From positions 868,001 to 932,000 of the forward strand of contig CP130488.1 of assembly GCA_030522375.1 (NCBI GenBank): a stretch of DNA of 64,000 nucleotides. Reading direction: 5' to 3'. Shown in pieces: positions 42,073 through 49,960 of the stretch (positions are counted from its first letter, which is position 1; every line of letters starts with the position of its first letter). Source of the stretch: Methanosuratincola petrocarbonis. Its GTDB lineage: Archaea; Thermoproteota; Methanomethylicia; Methanomethylicales; Methanomethylicaceae. The translations under genes were made by a program, and so were the position numbers. The notes below the pieces were generated by a model, which was not told the origin of the DNA, did not search any database, and saw only the letters and a list, made by a program, of their open reading frames with translations.

Positions 42073-42280
42073 CCCTTCTTCCCACTTTCATATTCTCATG
42101 ACCTCCGAAATCACAGAATGCCTGGCAGCTGCAGGGTGCGCTAGCAGAGCCTCAATAAACGCAAGCCCTCCGGAAGTTAAGCACCCTTTCCTCCTCCAGA
42201 CGTAGAAAGAAATTTGTGAAAGCGATATTTAAATATTGCCAATAGTCGCCTGAAGCCCTTGCAGCAAGAAAGCCGAAGAA
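42073..42280 (-). other. 208-base leader/intergenic region upstream of the PaaK-like operon
   Basis: Read leftwards, an AT-rich block (ATATTTAAATA near 42225-42235) is a promoter candidate. The next 130 bases hold a GGAGG followed by a ten-codon GTG frame (about 42190 to 42158), a GGGTGC/GCACCC inverted pair (42134-42139 and 42181-42186), and a 46-codon frame open from about 42228 to 42091 with no ATG, GTG or TTG near its beginning. I do not recognise an RNA family. A long leader with structure is possible; coding is not supported. Confidence 0.3.
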
Positions 42281-43393
42281 TTAAGGGACTTTACCAGGGC
42301 GCAGGTTGTTCCTTTCAAGTTCTGAGAGCCTTCTCAGCGCGCCCTGCCGCTCCCGGTCCCCTATCTTTGCAGACTCAACTGCAATTCGGAGTATCTCAAT
42401 TGCCTCATCCATCTCCTTGCGCCTGACCGGGAAAGGGACCCCGTCCTTGCCCCCAAATGCAAAGGAGTACTTCACAGGGTCCCTCCAGCTGGGAGCCTCG
42501 CCGTATATTAGTTCGGATATTAGGGCCAGCCCCTTAACTGTGGACGGACCGATTCCCTCGAGACCGAGCAGCTCCTCATAGTTCTTTGGCTGGGAGTTGT
42601 AGGCACGCTCCATTGCCTTCCAGTTTATCTTCCAGGGCATTATCAGCACCCGCCCACCAGCCCACTCCCCGAGGGTCTGCTGCAATGGGTCTCTCAAAGT
42701 AACGACGCTGTTCCTCAGCTTACCAGGCGGCTCCCTCGCGAGATCCACCGATGCAGCCCTGCAACCTTCAGATTCTTTGGCGGTCATGTTTAGAACCGCC
42801 CCCTCATCAACCCCGACTATCGCCTTATGGGGCTCGACAACAAAACTGCTGAGCGATTCCGATGCCCAATGGAACCGCCTTGCCGTCTTCTTCTCTGTAT
42901 TTAGACCCTGCTGGACGATGATCCATTTCCCATCCTCGGTGAAGGCAAAGCAATGGTGGTAGAGTGCGTAGCCAGCCTGTATCGCAGCAGTGTCGACCTT
43001 TGCACCCATCCTGCTTGCGTACCTAAGACCTTCTATTTTGGCGGTGGAAAGCCCAAATTTATCACCGAGCAGGCATATCTCATCAAGGGTCTCCCTCGAG
43101 TGCCTGCCCTTCCCTCCGCAAATCGCTATGCCGGTCTCTTCAGGGACGACAACAGACTTGAGAACTGACGTGGTGACCGTTGTGACTCCAGATGAATGCC
43201 AGTCGAAACCGAGCACGCAACCAAGCGACTGGAACCAGAAGGGATCTGAGAGTCTCCTTAGAAATTCGTCTTTCCCAAACTCGTCTACCATGATCAGCGC
43301 AATGCCGCGCGCGAGGGATTTCATTCTCCTTATTAACCAAGGCGGAGCCCAGCCGCCGTGTAGGGGAAGTTGAGCAATCCCTGTCCTAGGCAT
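42281..43393 (-). CDS. DUF763 family protein
   Basis: 370 residues beginning MPRTGIAQLPLHGGWAPPWLIRRM, the hallmark of the DUF763 family found mainly in thermophilic archaea and bacteria. Further blocks are FWFQSLGCVLGFDWHSSGVTT and a helix-hairpin-helix-like NYEELLGLEGIGPSTVKGLALISELIYG (about 270-297), which suggests DNA contact. Its function is not established. ATG 43393 fits the family N-terminus; TTG 43399 is two codons upstream. An inverted repeat lies 37-65 bases upstream in its promoter gap. Confidence 0.9.
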   Translation of the reverse strand: MPRTGIAQLPLHGGWAPPWLIRRMKSLARGIALIMVDEFGKDEFLRRLSDPFWFQSLGCVLGFDWHSSGVTTVTTSVLKSVVVPEETGIAICGGKGRHSRETLDEICLLGDKFGLSTAKIEGLRYASRMGAKVDTAAIQAGYALYHHCFAFTEDGKWIIVQQGLNTEKKTARRFHWASESLSSFVVEPHKAIVGVDEGAVLNMTAKESEGCRAASVDLAREPPGKLRNSVVTLRDPLQQTLGEWAGGRVLIMPWKINWKAMERAYNSQPKNYEELLGLEGIGPSTVKGLALISELIYGEAPSWRDPVKYSFAFGGKDGVPFPVRRKEMDEAIEILRIAVESAKIGDRERQGALRRLSELERNNLRPGKVP

Positions 43394-43429
43394 ATCCAAA
43401 CCAATCTCACTTAAGTTGCTTATTTTACT

Positions 43430-43458
43430 ATTGGATAGCCCCCAGACGGCTATCCAAT
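43430..43458. repeat. Perfect 11-bp inverted repeat
   Basis: ATTGGATAGCC (43430-43440) and GGCTATCCAAT (43448-43458) form a perfect 11-bp stem around a seven-base spacer CCCAGAC. It lies between the end of the membrane-protein gene (43496) and the start of the DUF763 gene (43393), both leftward. No T run follows, so it is either an operator upstream of DUF763, an RNA hairpin protecting the upstream transcript's end, or a terminator-like element. Confidence 0.6.
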
Positions 43459-43495
43459 GAGATCTTGGATATGCACTGGAAGCGCCTTCAATGGT

Positions 43496-44014
43496 CTAGG
43501 AAAGGCTCTCCCACCCCGAAGCGACCAGGCATATCAATACAACACCTACAACCACACCTACCACAAAAGGCTCTATTGCAACTGAGGCCAAAAAAGACAA
43601 CGCAGGAAGCACGAGCAGGAGGGCCGAAGCAGAGAAGGCGAGTGTCCCGCCAGTTCTAGAACGCCTCAATAGCAGGTACCCTGCAATAATGAGGATCAGG
43701 CTCATTCCAATTATCCCGGCGCCGAAGAGCGTCGCTCTGCCGGCAAACTGTCCAACCATGCGAATTAGCATAGGCACCGCACCAAGTGATCCGCTTAGAA
43801 AGAGGAGCGCGACTGCCGCTGAGGAGACAATACCGCCCAATCCCACAATTAAGCAGACAAATGCAGCCAATCGTATCTCCAATGCTTGGTGCTTTATGCT
43901 TGGGGTTTGGGATGATGCATCAGGGGTTTTCGCCGAGGGTGTGCCTCCTTCGCTGATGCTTTTGAGGCTGCCCTTTTTTCCTCTGGTTTCCCAGAGAAGA
44001 GCATTTCCAGTCAT
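43496..44014 (-). CDS. Predicted four-helix membrane protein
   Basis: 172 residues, unrecognised. The first 45 residues are hydrophilic and rich in Ser, Thr, Pro and Lys (cytoplasmic-type tail). They are followed by hydrophobic segments at about 49-72, 92-113, 121-144 and 146-168. There are no catalytic motifs. It is divergent from the membrane-tethered winged-helix gene; both are membrane proteins and may be linked, but nothing further can be said. Confidence 0.6.
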   Translation of the reverse strand: MTGNALLWETRGKKGSLKSISEGGTPSAKTPDASSQTPSIKHQALEIRLAAFVCLIVGLGGIVSSAAVALLFLSGSLGAVPMLIRMVGQFAGRATLFGAGIIGMSLILIIAGYLLLRRSRTGGTLAFSASALLLVLPALSFLASVAIEPFVVGVVVGVVLICLVASGWESLS

Positions 44015-44171
44015 TTTTTACACACGTGTTATTCTATCACTTCTCTCATTATTTAAATTTATTTACTGTAAAATATTTATTTTACATTATTTTTTACTGC
44101 ATGATTTTATAAATCAAAACAAAAAAGCAGTTTGCATAACCCATATTAAATCGGTTCCACTATTTTCAGGC

Positions 44172-44612
44172 ATGGATGTCAAGGAGAAGGCCAGATCAGA
44201 ACTTAAGGGCACTACCCTGCGGGTGTATTGGGTACTTCTGAAGCATGGGGAGAAGGGCGCAGGTCCGAGGGACATAATGAGGGAGCTCGGGCTCAGCAGT
44301 CCAAGCGTCGCTGCCTACCATTTAGAGAAGTTGAGGAACCTGGGTCTTGTCGAGAAGACTGAAGGAGGCGTATACCTCCCTAAGAAGAACGTAGACGTCG
44401 AGGTGGTCTCAGATTTTGTGAGCGTGCTCGGGATGATGCTACCGAGGTTCTTCTTCTACTCGGTCCTTTTCACGACGATGCTCATCACATTCTTGGTTGT
44501 GTACCCATTGAGTGCGGATCCGCAGACAGTTGTTGCGCTAGTGTTCGGTCTGACTGCCTCCATAATCTTCTGGGTCGAGACACTTAGGGTAATGAGGAGG
44601 AGACCGTTCTAA
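44172..44612 (+). CDS. Membrane-anchored winged-helix regulator
   Basis: 146 residues. Residues 1-75 are a winged helix with a MarR/ArsR-like pattern (TTLRVYWVLLKHGEKGAGPRDIMRELGLSSPSVAAYHLEKLRNLGLV), and two hydrophobic helices follow (about 93-113 and 119-139). ATG 44172 is the proper start although the frame is open far to the left. A TATA-like ATATTAAAT (44143-44151) sits about 25 bases before it, so the message is probably leaderless. DNA-binding proteins anchored by two C-terminal helices are common in Thermoproteota and may sense membrane state. Confidence 0.8.
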   Translation: MDVKEKARSELKGTTLRVYWVLLKHGEKGAGPRDIMRELGLSSPSVAAYHLEKLRNLGLVEKTEGGVYLPKKNVDVEVVSDFVSVLGMMLPRFFFYSVLFTTMLITFLVVYPLSADPQTVVALVFGLTASIIFWVETLRVMRRRPF

Positions 44613-44665
44613 ATACGCCACAATTGTTCTAAAAAATAGAATTAAATCACCGGGGCGGGAATTTA

Positions 44666-45013
44666 GTGATAGTGTTTGGTTTGAAGACTGTCCCAATTGT
44701 GATCGTAGCGGTCTTGCTGGGGTTTGCCGTAGTTTACGCGCCGCTATATGCCCTAAGCATGTTCAACAACGGAGCGATGAACGGGTACGGTCCGTTGGAT
44801 ATGCAAACATCACAACCGAAAAACGTGTCTGGAACCAATGCCACCGAGAGCTACGTAATGGCCTATAATGACAGGATATCCGAGGCGATCCCAAATTCTC
44901 CGGCTGCGCCTTTCATGGGTCCGATATTGGTGGTGTCCATAGGCATTATCGTGTCCGCCACAGCATACATCTACCTGAAAAGGAAAAATCCGAGTTTTAG
45001 AAAGATAGCATAG
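44666..45013 (+). CDS. Small membrane protein of unknown function, two helices
   Basis: 115 residues from GTG 44666 (GTG 44672 possible). A hydrophobic helix at about 7-32, a polar loop with three N-x-S/T sites (NVSGTNATES) predicted outside, a second helix at about 84-102 and a basic tail KRKNPSFRKIA. It follows the winged-helix membrane protein by 53 bases with its own AT-rich promoter-like stretch (GAATTAAAT, 44640-44648). The pair may work as sensor and partner; this is conjecture. Confidence 0.6.
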   Translation: MIVFGLKTVPIVIVAVLLGFAVVYAPLYALSMFNNGAMNGYGPLDMQTSQPKNVSGTNATESYVMAYNDRISEAIPNSPAAPFMGPILVVSIGIIVSATAYIYLKRKNPSFRKIA

Positions 45014-45040
45014 GGAATTCCCGCCCCACGCAGCTTATGC

Positions 45041-46519
45041 TCACCTGCCCCTAAGCGAGTTTACGAATCCTTTGAGGCAGCCTTTGATTGCCTCGATGAA
45101 GGTGTGCCTAACGCGTGAAGGATCCAAAGACTCAAGGGTCCTTATACGGTAATACAAAGGCGGGTGGGGATCCCACTTCAACCATTCCCCAGCATTCACA
45201 AGCTCGAAAACCCTCGACTGGTACTTCCAGAGACCCAGCTTCCTAAGCGAGGAGGCGAGGAGGCGCGGGTCTCCGGTAATGACAGCAGCATCTAGATCGG
45301 CTCTAGCCTCCAAGAACTTTGCTACAAAGAAAAGCAGCGTGAATGAAAGGAAGAGATACGCCAGGTCAATTATCAGGCCGAATTGGAGCAAGAGGGGCCA
45401 CATCAGGTAAACACGGGTCAAGTACTCAGTAGTCGCAAGGGTGAGGAGCACTAAAGGATCCCTGGCCTTGATGTGGCTGAATTCATGTGCCAAAACAGCC
45501 CTGATCTCAGGCTCCTCCATCGTGGCTATTAGTCCGGTTGTTATGAGCACGGTGGCGCGCCTAGGCGAGACGCCAGTAGCCGCCGCATTCGGAGGGAGCA
45601 CATTCAGCAGGGTGGTGCGCGGCTCTTGGAACCCGAATCGGCGTGAAAGATCCCTGATCATATTGTAGACATTGACGGTCTTTATCCTCACCAACTGGGG
45701 GGTACAGACGGTGCCGTATTCGTTGAGCGCCCTGACCACAACATTTTCGTCGAGAGGCATGCCCACGGCCAGTGTCGAATCATAAATCTTCTTCTTGATT
45801 TCAGAAATCCTTGGGAGGCATATCTTCATCACCTGGTCGAATTCGGTCCGCTTCATCCGGAGCTCTGCGATGTGGATCGAGTGGTTTTCAGGGGTGATCT
45901 CAAATTCCCCCCTGGCGGCGATCAGGCTGTTTGCGAAGAAGACTATTATGAACTGCATTGCCACCAGCAAAAGGGGCGTGTATTCCAAGAAGAACTGGTA
46001 GAGCACGATGCCGAACAGAAGGATTATCATGAACAGGTAGAGCATGTTCCCGAAGACCACGGACGCAAGTATTTTCTTGATGCCCCTTTCCTTTGCGCCT
46101 GGGAGTATGTTCATCTTCGGGGAGAAGACCAGATAGAGGGATGAGCTGCTCTGTTCTTGGAAGAAGGTGCGCACTATTGTCTCAAACTCCATGTCTAGAC
46201 CCACCAGGTCCTTTTCGGTAACGGAGTCGTGTGGGTAAGGGGCATAGAACAAGTAGATCCTCTCAGGAGTGAACCTGGCAGCAATGTCGAGGATGCTCCC
46301 GTCAGTTGCGATGAGCCTGTACTGCAAGAGCGCGCCGTTCGGCTCAGGCGACTTTGTAAGCTGGCTCAGGTATGGGTTCCGCTCCAGCACGCCCATTACG
46401 TATGCGACCACAGGATCGATCTGGGCAGGATCAATATTGATCTCGATTGTGGAGGTTCTCCTCCAATTGTGGGCGGCGGTACCGCTCGCGTTTGGGTATT
46501 CCAAAAGGTCCATCTCCAA
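45041..46519 (-). CDS. M48 family membrane zinc metalloprotease (HtpX/Ste24-like)
   Basis: 492 residues. The zinc motif is H345-E-F-S-H349 (VLAHEFSHIKARDP), with the third ligand in LEARADLDA near residue 411. Membrane segments at about 148-170, 178-200, 355-375 and 385-405 flank the catalytic region. The N-terminal 140 residues form a soluble domain not usual in HtpX (about 290 residues), so this is a long variant. It probably clears damaged membrane proteins. It is convergent with the small membrane protein and divergent from the LysM-like gene. Confidence 0.88.
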   Translation of the reverse strand: MEMDLLEYPNASGTAAHNWRRTSTIEINIDPAQIDPVVAYVMGVLERNPYLSQLTKSPEPNGALLQYRLIATDGSILDIAARFTPERIYLFYAPYPHDSVTEKDLVGLDMEFETIVRTFFQEQSSSSLYLVFSPKMNILPGAKERGIKKILASVVFGNMLYLFMIILLFGIVLYQFFLEYTPLLLVAMQFIIVFFANSLIAARGEFEITPENHSIHIAELRMKRTEFDQVMKICLPRISEIKKKIYDSTLAVGMPLDENVVVRALNEYGTVCTPQLVRIKTVNVYNMIRDLSRRFGFQEPRTTLLNVLPPNAAATGVSPRRATVLITTGLIATMEEPEIRAVLAHEFSHIKARDPLVLLTLATTEYLTRVYLMWPLLLQFGLIIDLAYLFLSFTLLFFVAKFLEARADLDAAVITGDPRLLASSLRKLGLWKYQSRVFELVNAGEWLKWDPHPPLYYRIRTLESLDPSRVRHTFIEAIKGCLKGFVNSLRGR

Positions 46520-46707
46520 ACAAAATCAGGCATGATTGCCCGATGAATCTATCAGCTTAAGCATATTTGTTTTTTGCCGTCTCATAAATTCCATTCATTT
46601 CTGGAACGGTTATCAAAAAAGAGATATTTGGTGTTGCATATATTGAAGACAGCTCAAACCCAACCGATTATAGTCGTTACGGGATCGAGCACAAGGAAGG
46701 GTAAGCG

Positions 46708-47130
46708 ATGTACCAGACGGACGAGATAGACAGAAAGATAATTGCCCTCCTGAAGGAGAACTCCAGGCTGGCATACACAAAGATCGCTGAGGAGGTAGGC
46801 CTCTCCGAGGCAGCCGTCAGGAAAAGGGTGGAGAGGCTCCAGCAAGAAGGCGTAATAAAGAGATTCACGGTAGAGGTCGAGGCTGGTGAGAAGGTCAAGG
46901 CCATAATACTAGTATCAGTCCAGCCCTCGAGACCAAATCCCCTCGTAGCACAGCAGATAAAGAAGATCGAAGGGGTAGACCTAGTCCTGGAGGTTGCTGG
47001 TGAGGTCGACATAGTCGCGCTCATATCTGGAGCCTCAATGCAGGAGGTCAACAAGAACATAGATGAGGTAAGGAAGATAGAAGGGCTAACGAAGACAAAT
47101 TCAATGATAGTACTACGATCATGGGTTTGA
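46708..47130 (+). CDS. lysM: Lrp/AsnC family regulator, LysM-like
   Basis: 140 residues with an N-terminal winged helix (DEIDRKIIALLKENSRLAYTKIAEEVGLSEAAVRKRVERLQQEGVI) and C-terminal RAM domain (VAGEVDIVALISGAS). In Sulfolobus the Lrp-family LysM gene lies beside the lysine cluster and activates it when lysine is low. The same position here, directly before lysX, supports that role. Position, length and family support the name; specificity is inferred. Confidence 0.85.
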   Translation: MYQTDEIDRKIIALLKENSRLAYTKIAEEVGLSEAAVRKRVERLQQEGVIKRFTVEVEAGEKVKAIILVSVQPSRPNPLVAQQIKKIEGVDLVLEVAGEVDIVALISGASMQEVNKNIDEVRKIEGLTKTNSMIVLRSWV

Positions 47131-47131
47131 T

Positions 47132-47238
47132 TTTCGAATCAATAAGTTCTAAAAGCGAAATTTATTCACGGAAAAAAATTATCGAAATGCTTAAATAACT
47201 TCGCCTTTCGAATCTACTCGTCTGAGGTTACGATAGAG
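47132..47238 (+). promoter_or_regulatory. lys operon promoter with duplicated TTTCGAATC element
   Basis: The nine-base TTTCGAATC occurs at 47132-47140 and 47206-47214, flanking the TATA candidate GCTTAAATAA (47189-47198). The downstream copy would overlap the transcription start. GAGG at 47224-47227 is the lysX ribosome site, 11 bases before the ATG. The duplicated element is a candidate LysM site. TTCGAATC also resembles a tRNA T-loop, but no tRNA folds here. Confidence 0.45.
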
Positions 47239-48093
47239 ATGGCTAAGCTCAACATATTATATGACCACATGCGCTGGGAAGAAAAGGCGCTCTATGAAGC
47301 TTGCGTTAAGAAAGGGGTAGACTTCAGCTTGGTTAGCGCGGAGAAGATCTACTTCGACCTCACATCCAAGGACAGGCCATCTTGGCTGGGAGATGTCGTT
47401 ATCCAAAGGTGCGTCAGCCACTTCAGGGGACTCCACGCAACAGCGGCTCTCGAGAGCTATGGCGTCAGGGTGATAAACAGGTACCAGACCTCCGAGCTAT
47501 GCGGTAACAAGGTGCTGAACACCATCACCTTCAAGAGGGCAGGAATTCCCACGCCAAGGACATACTTGGCGTTCACACCGGACGCCACCATTGAGGCACT
47601 GGAAAGGCTGGGCTACCCCGCAATCCTCAAGCCGGTCGTGGGGAGCTGGGGGAGGCTGGTCTCCCTCCTTAAGGACAGGACGGCTGCGACCGTGGCGCTG
47701 GAGCACCGGGAGATGATGTTCCCCCTGTACCAGATCTACTATGCCCAAGAGATGGTGAAAAGGCCCCCTAGGGATCTCAGGGTCTTCGTGATAGGCGATG
47801 ATGTACCAGTTGCGATATACAGGGTGAACAACACGGATGACTGGAGGACGAATACTGCCAGGGGCGGGAAAGTAGAGAATTGCCCGATCACTCCGGAAAT
47901 AAGGGAGCTTGCCCTCAAGGCAGCAGCCGCGGTTGGAGGAGGCGTATTCGGCGTCGACATGATGGAAGACGACGGAAGGCTAGTCGTGCATGAGATAAAC
48001 AGCACCGTTGAGTTTAAGAACACTGTCCCGGCTACAGGTATCGACATACCAGGGATGATTGTGGATTACGCGCTTAGGGAGGCTAAGAGATGA
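47239..48093 (+). CDS. lysX: LysX: LysW-alpha-aminoadipate (or glutamate) ligase
   Basis: 284 residues, RimK-type ATP-grasp. Landmarks are RVINRYQTSELCGNKVLN, LKPVVGSWGRLVSL, MFPLYQIYYAQEMVK and the metal/ATP site FGVDMMEDDGRLVVHEINSTVEFKNT. It attaches alpha-aminoadipate (lysine route) or glutamate (arginine route) to the C-terminal glutamate of the carrier LysW. In Sulfolobus separate LysX and ArgX exist; whether this copy does one or both cannot be read with certainty. Its stop overlaps the next start as ATGA. No lysW gene lies before it. Confidence 0.93.
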   Translation: MAKLNILYDHMRWEEKALYEACVKKGVDFSLVSAEKIYFDLTSKDRPSWLGDVVIQRCVSHFRGLHATAALESYGVRVINRYQTSELCGNKVLNTITFKRAGIPTPRTYLAFTPDATIEALERLGYPAILKPVVGSWGRLVSLLKDRTAATVALEHREMMFPLYQIYYAQEMVKRPPRDLRVFVIGDDVPVAIYRVNNTDDWRTNTARGGKVENCPITPEIRELALKAAAAVGGGVFGVDMMEDDGRLVVHEINSTVEFKNTVPATGIDIPGMIVDYALREAKR

Positions 48094-49142
48094 GAAAGGT
48101 AGGAATAGTAGGGGCTTCAGGCTACACCGGAGGGGAGCTGCTCAGGCTGCTCGTTGATCATCCGGAAGTCGAGATTAAGATAGCGACGTCGAGAGAGAAT
48201 GCAGGGGAGCCCGTCTTCAGGGTGCACCCTCAACTTAGGAAGAAGACGGACCTGAAATTCGTGGAGCCGGATCTGGAAAAGGTCGCAGCTGAGTGCGAGT
48301 TCGTGTTCCTGGCTTTGCCACATGGCTCGTCGGCCCCAGCGGCGAAGAGGCTGCTCGAGGCAGGGGTAAGGGTAATTGACCTCAGCGCGGACTTCAGGCT
48401 CAAGAAGGAAGACTATCCGAAGTGGTACGGTTGGGAGCACCCGTTCCCTGAGCTCCTCGATCTTGCAGTCTACGGCCTTCCGGAATTCCACCGCGAGGAG
48501 ATCAAGGGGGCTAAGCTGGTAGCGAACCCAGGGTGCATAGCGACTGCCAGCATACTTAGCGTCGCGCCGGCGATAAAGACCGGAGCGGTGGAGAAGAACA
48601 GGGTGGTCGTGGACGCCAAGATAGGCTCCTCAGGTGCGGGCACCTCTGTGAGCATCGCAAGCCACCACCCTGAGCACTCGGGATTGGTGAGGCCCTACAA
48701 GCCATCGATGCACAGGCATACCGCAGAGATCGAGCAGGAGCTGGCTCCCTTGGCGGGCGGCGAGGTGAAGGTGGCGCTCACGCCACATGCAGTGGATATG
48801 GTCAGGGGAATCATGGCGACAGGGCACTCTTTCCTAAACAGGCAGGTCACGAACCAGGAGCTCTGGAAGATATACAGGGAGATGTACCAGAGCGAGCCCT
48901 TTGTGAGGATTGTCAAGGACCTGCGCGGTCTGCACATGCTGCCAGACCCCAAGAATGTGGTGGGATCGAACTTCTGCGATGTTGGCTTCGAGATCGACCC
49001 CCACACCAACAGGATGATAACCTTCGGGGCTATTGACAACCTGATCAAGGGTGCGGCAGGGCAGGCGATCCAGAACTTCAACATCATGATAGGCGTAGAC
49101 GAGCGGACGGGCATCGAGCACGCAGGGGTGAGGCCGATATGA
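48090..49142 (+). CDS. lysY: LysY: LysW-aminoadipyl/glutamyl phosphate reductase
   Basis: 350 residues of the ArgC family. The NADPH-binding N-terminus is VGIVGASGYTGGELLRLL; the catalytic cysteine is in ANPGCIATAS (about residue 149), and His in the GSSGAGTSVSIASHHPEHSG region completes the site. It reduces the carrier-bound phosphate made by LysZ to the semialdehyde. It overlaps both neighbours by four bases (ATGA), showing a tightly coupled operon. Confidence 0.94.
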   Translation: MRKVGIVGASGYTGGELLRLLVDHPEVEIKIATSRENAGEPVFRVHPQLRKKTDLKFVEPDLEKVAAECEFVFLALPHGSSAPAAKRLLEAGVRVIDLSADFRLKKEDYPKWYGWEHPFPELLDLAVYGLPEFHREEIKGAKLVANPGCIATASILSVAPAIKTGAVEKNRVVVDAKIGSSGAGTSVSIASHHPEHSGLVRPYKPSMHRHTAEIEQELAPLAGGEVKVALTPHAVDMVRGIMATGHSFLNRQVTNQELWKIYREMYQSEPFVRIVKDLRGLHMLPDPKNVVGSNFCDVGFEIDPHTNRMITFGAIDNLIKGAAGQAIQNFNIMIGVDERTGIEHAGVRPI

Positions 49143-49960
49143 GCCCCAGCAGCAAGGTCACGGTAAAGATCGGAGGGGACCTGATAAAGGGCGAGGAGCT
49201 GAACAAGCCCCTACTCGAAGATCTCTGCGCGCTTGCCAAGCATGGCGGGCTCGTTATAGTCCACGGAGGGGGGGACATAGTAACTGACTTCGCAAAGAGG
49301 CTTGGCAAGGAACAGGTCTTTGTTGTCTCGCCAGAAGGTTTCAAGAGCAGGTACACCGACAGGGAGACGGCGGAGATCTACGCAATGGTCATGGCAGGCA
49401 TGATAAACACGAAGATAGTTGGCGTCTTCCAGCAGTTCGGGATTAACGCTGTCGGGCTATCCGGGTTCGACGGCGGGCTCCTGAGAGCTGAGAGGAAGAA
49501 GAGGCTCGTCATAGTCGACGAGCAGGGCAGGAAGAGAGCTATTGAGGGAGGCTATACCGGAAAGATCTCGTCGGTCAACAGCGCGCTGATAGAAACGCTC
49601 CTCTCCGGCGGCTATGTCCCAGTGATATCACCTCTCGCCATGGGCCTAGAGTTCGAGCCGCTGAATGTTGACGGAGATAGGACCACAGCAAGTGTGGCGA
49701 AGGCCATACAAGCCGATGCGGTGGTATACCTCACCGACGTTGAAGGGGTAATGGACGGCGACAAAGTGATCAGGAAGATAGCAGCCCTCGAGGTGGATGG
49801 GCTGCTCGAGAAGATAGGCCCCGGGATGAGCACCAAGATCCATGCGGCGGTGGAAGCGGTGAAAGGCGGGGTCAAGAGGGCAATAATAACCTCAGGGTTT
49901 GCCGAGAGACCAATATCCTCGGCCTTGGAAGGGAATAAAGGCACAGTGATCTCGCTATGA
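49139..49960 (+). CDS. lysZ: LysZ: LysW-aminoadipate/glutamate kinase
   Basis: 273 residues of the amino acid kinase (ArgB) family. KIGGDLI near the N-terminus, IVHGGGDIV, NSALIETLLSGGYVPVISP, NVDGDRTTASVAKAI and TDVEGVMDGDKVI are the expected nucleotide and substrate blocks. It phosphorylates the carrier-bound side-chain carboxylate. Start overlaps lysY and the end overlaps lysJ, both as ATGA. Confidence 0.94.
   Translation: MSPSSKVTVKIGGDLIKGEELNKPLLEDLCALAKHGGLVIVHGGGDIVTDFAKRLGKEQVFVVSPEGFKSRYTDRETAEIYAMVMAGMINTKIVGVFQQFGINAVGLSGFDGGLLRAERKKRLVIVDEQGRKRAIEGGYTGKISSVNSALIETLLSGGYVPVISPLAMGLEFEPLNVDGDRTTASVAKAIQADAVVYLTDVEGVMDGDKVIRKIAALEVDGLLEKIGPGMSTKIHAAVEAVKGGVKRAIITSGFAERPISSALEGNKGTVISL

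Noticed and set aside
42168..42181. CCGGAAGTTAAGC resembles a conserved segment of 5S rRNA
   Set aside because: Only about 13 bases match; the flanking helices and the second half of 5S rRNA are missing, so it is chance similarity.
43689..44171. Long upstream extension of the winged-helix gene at 44172
   Set aside because: The extension is antisense to the membrane-protein gene and crosses its AT-rich promoter; a TATA box supports ATG 44172.
47132..47214. TTCGAATC copies look like tRNA T-loops
   Set aside because: No T-stem, acceptor stem or anticodon arm can be folded around either copy.
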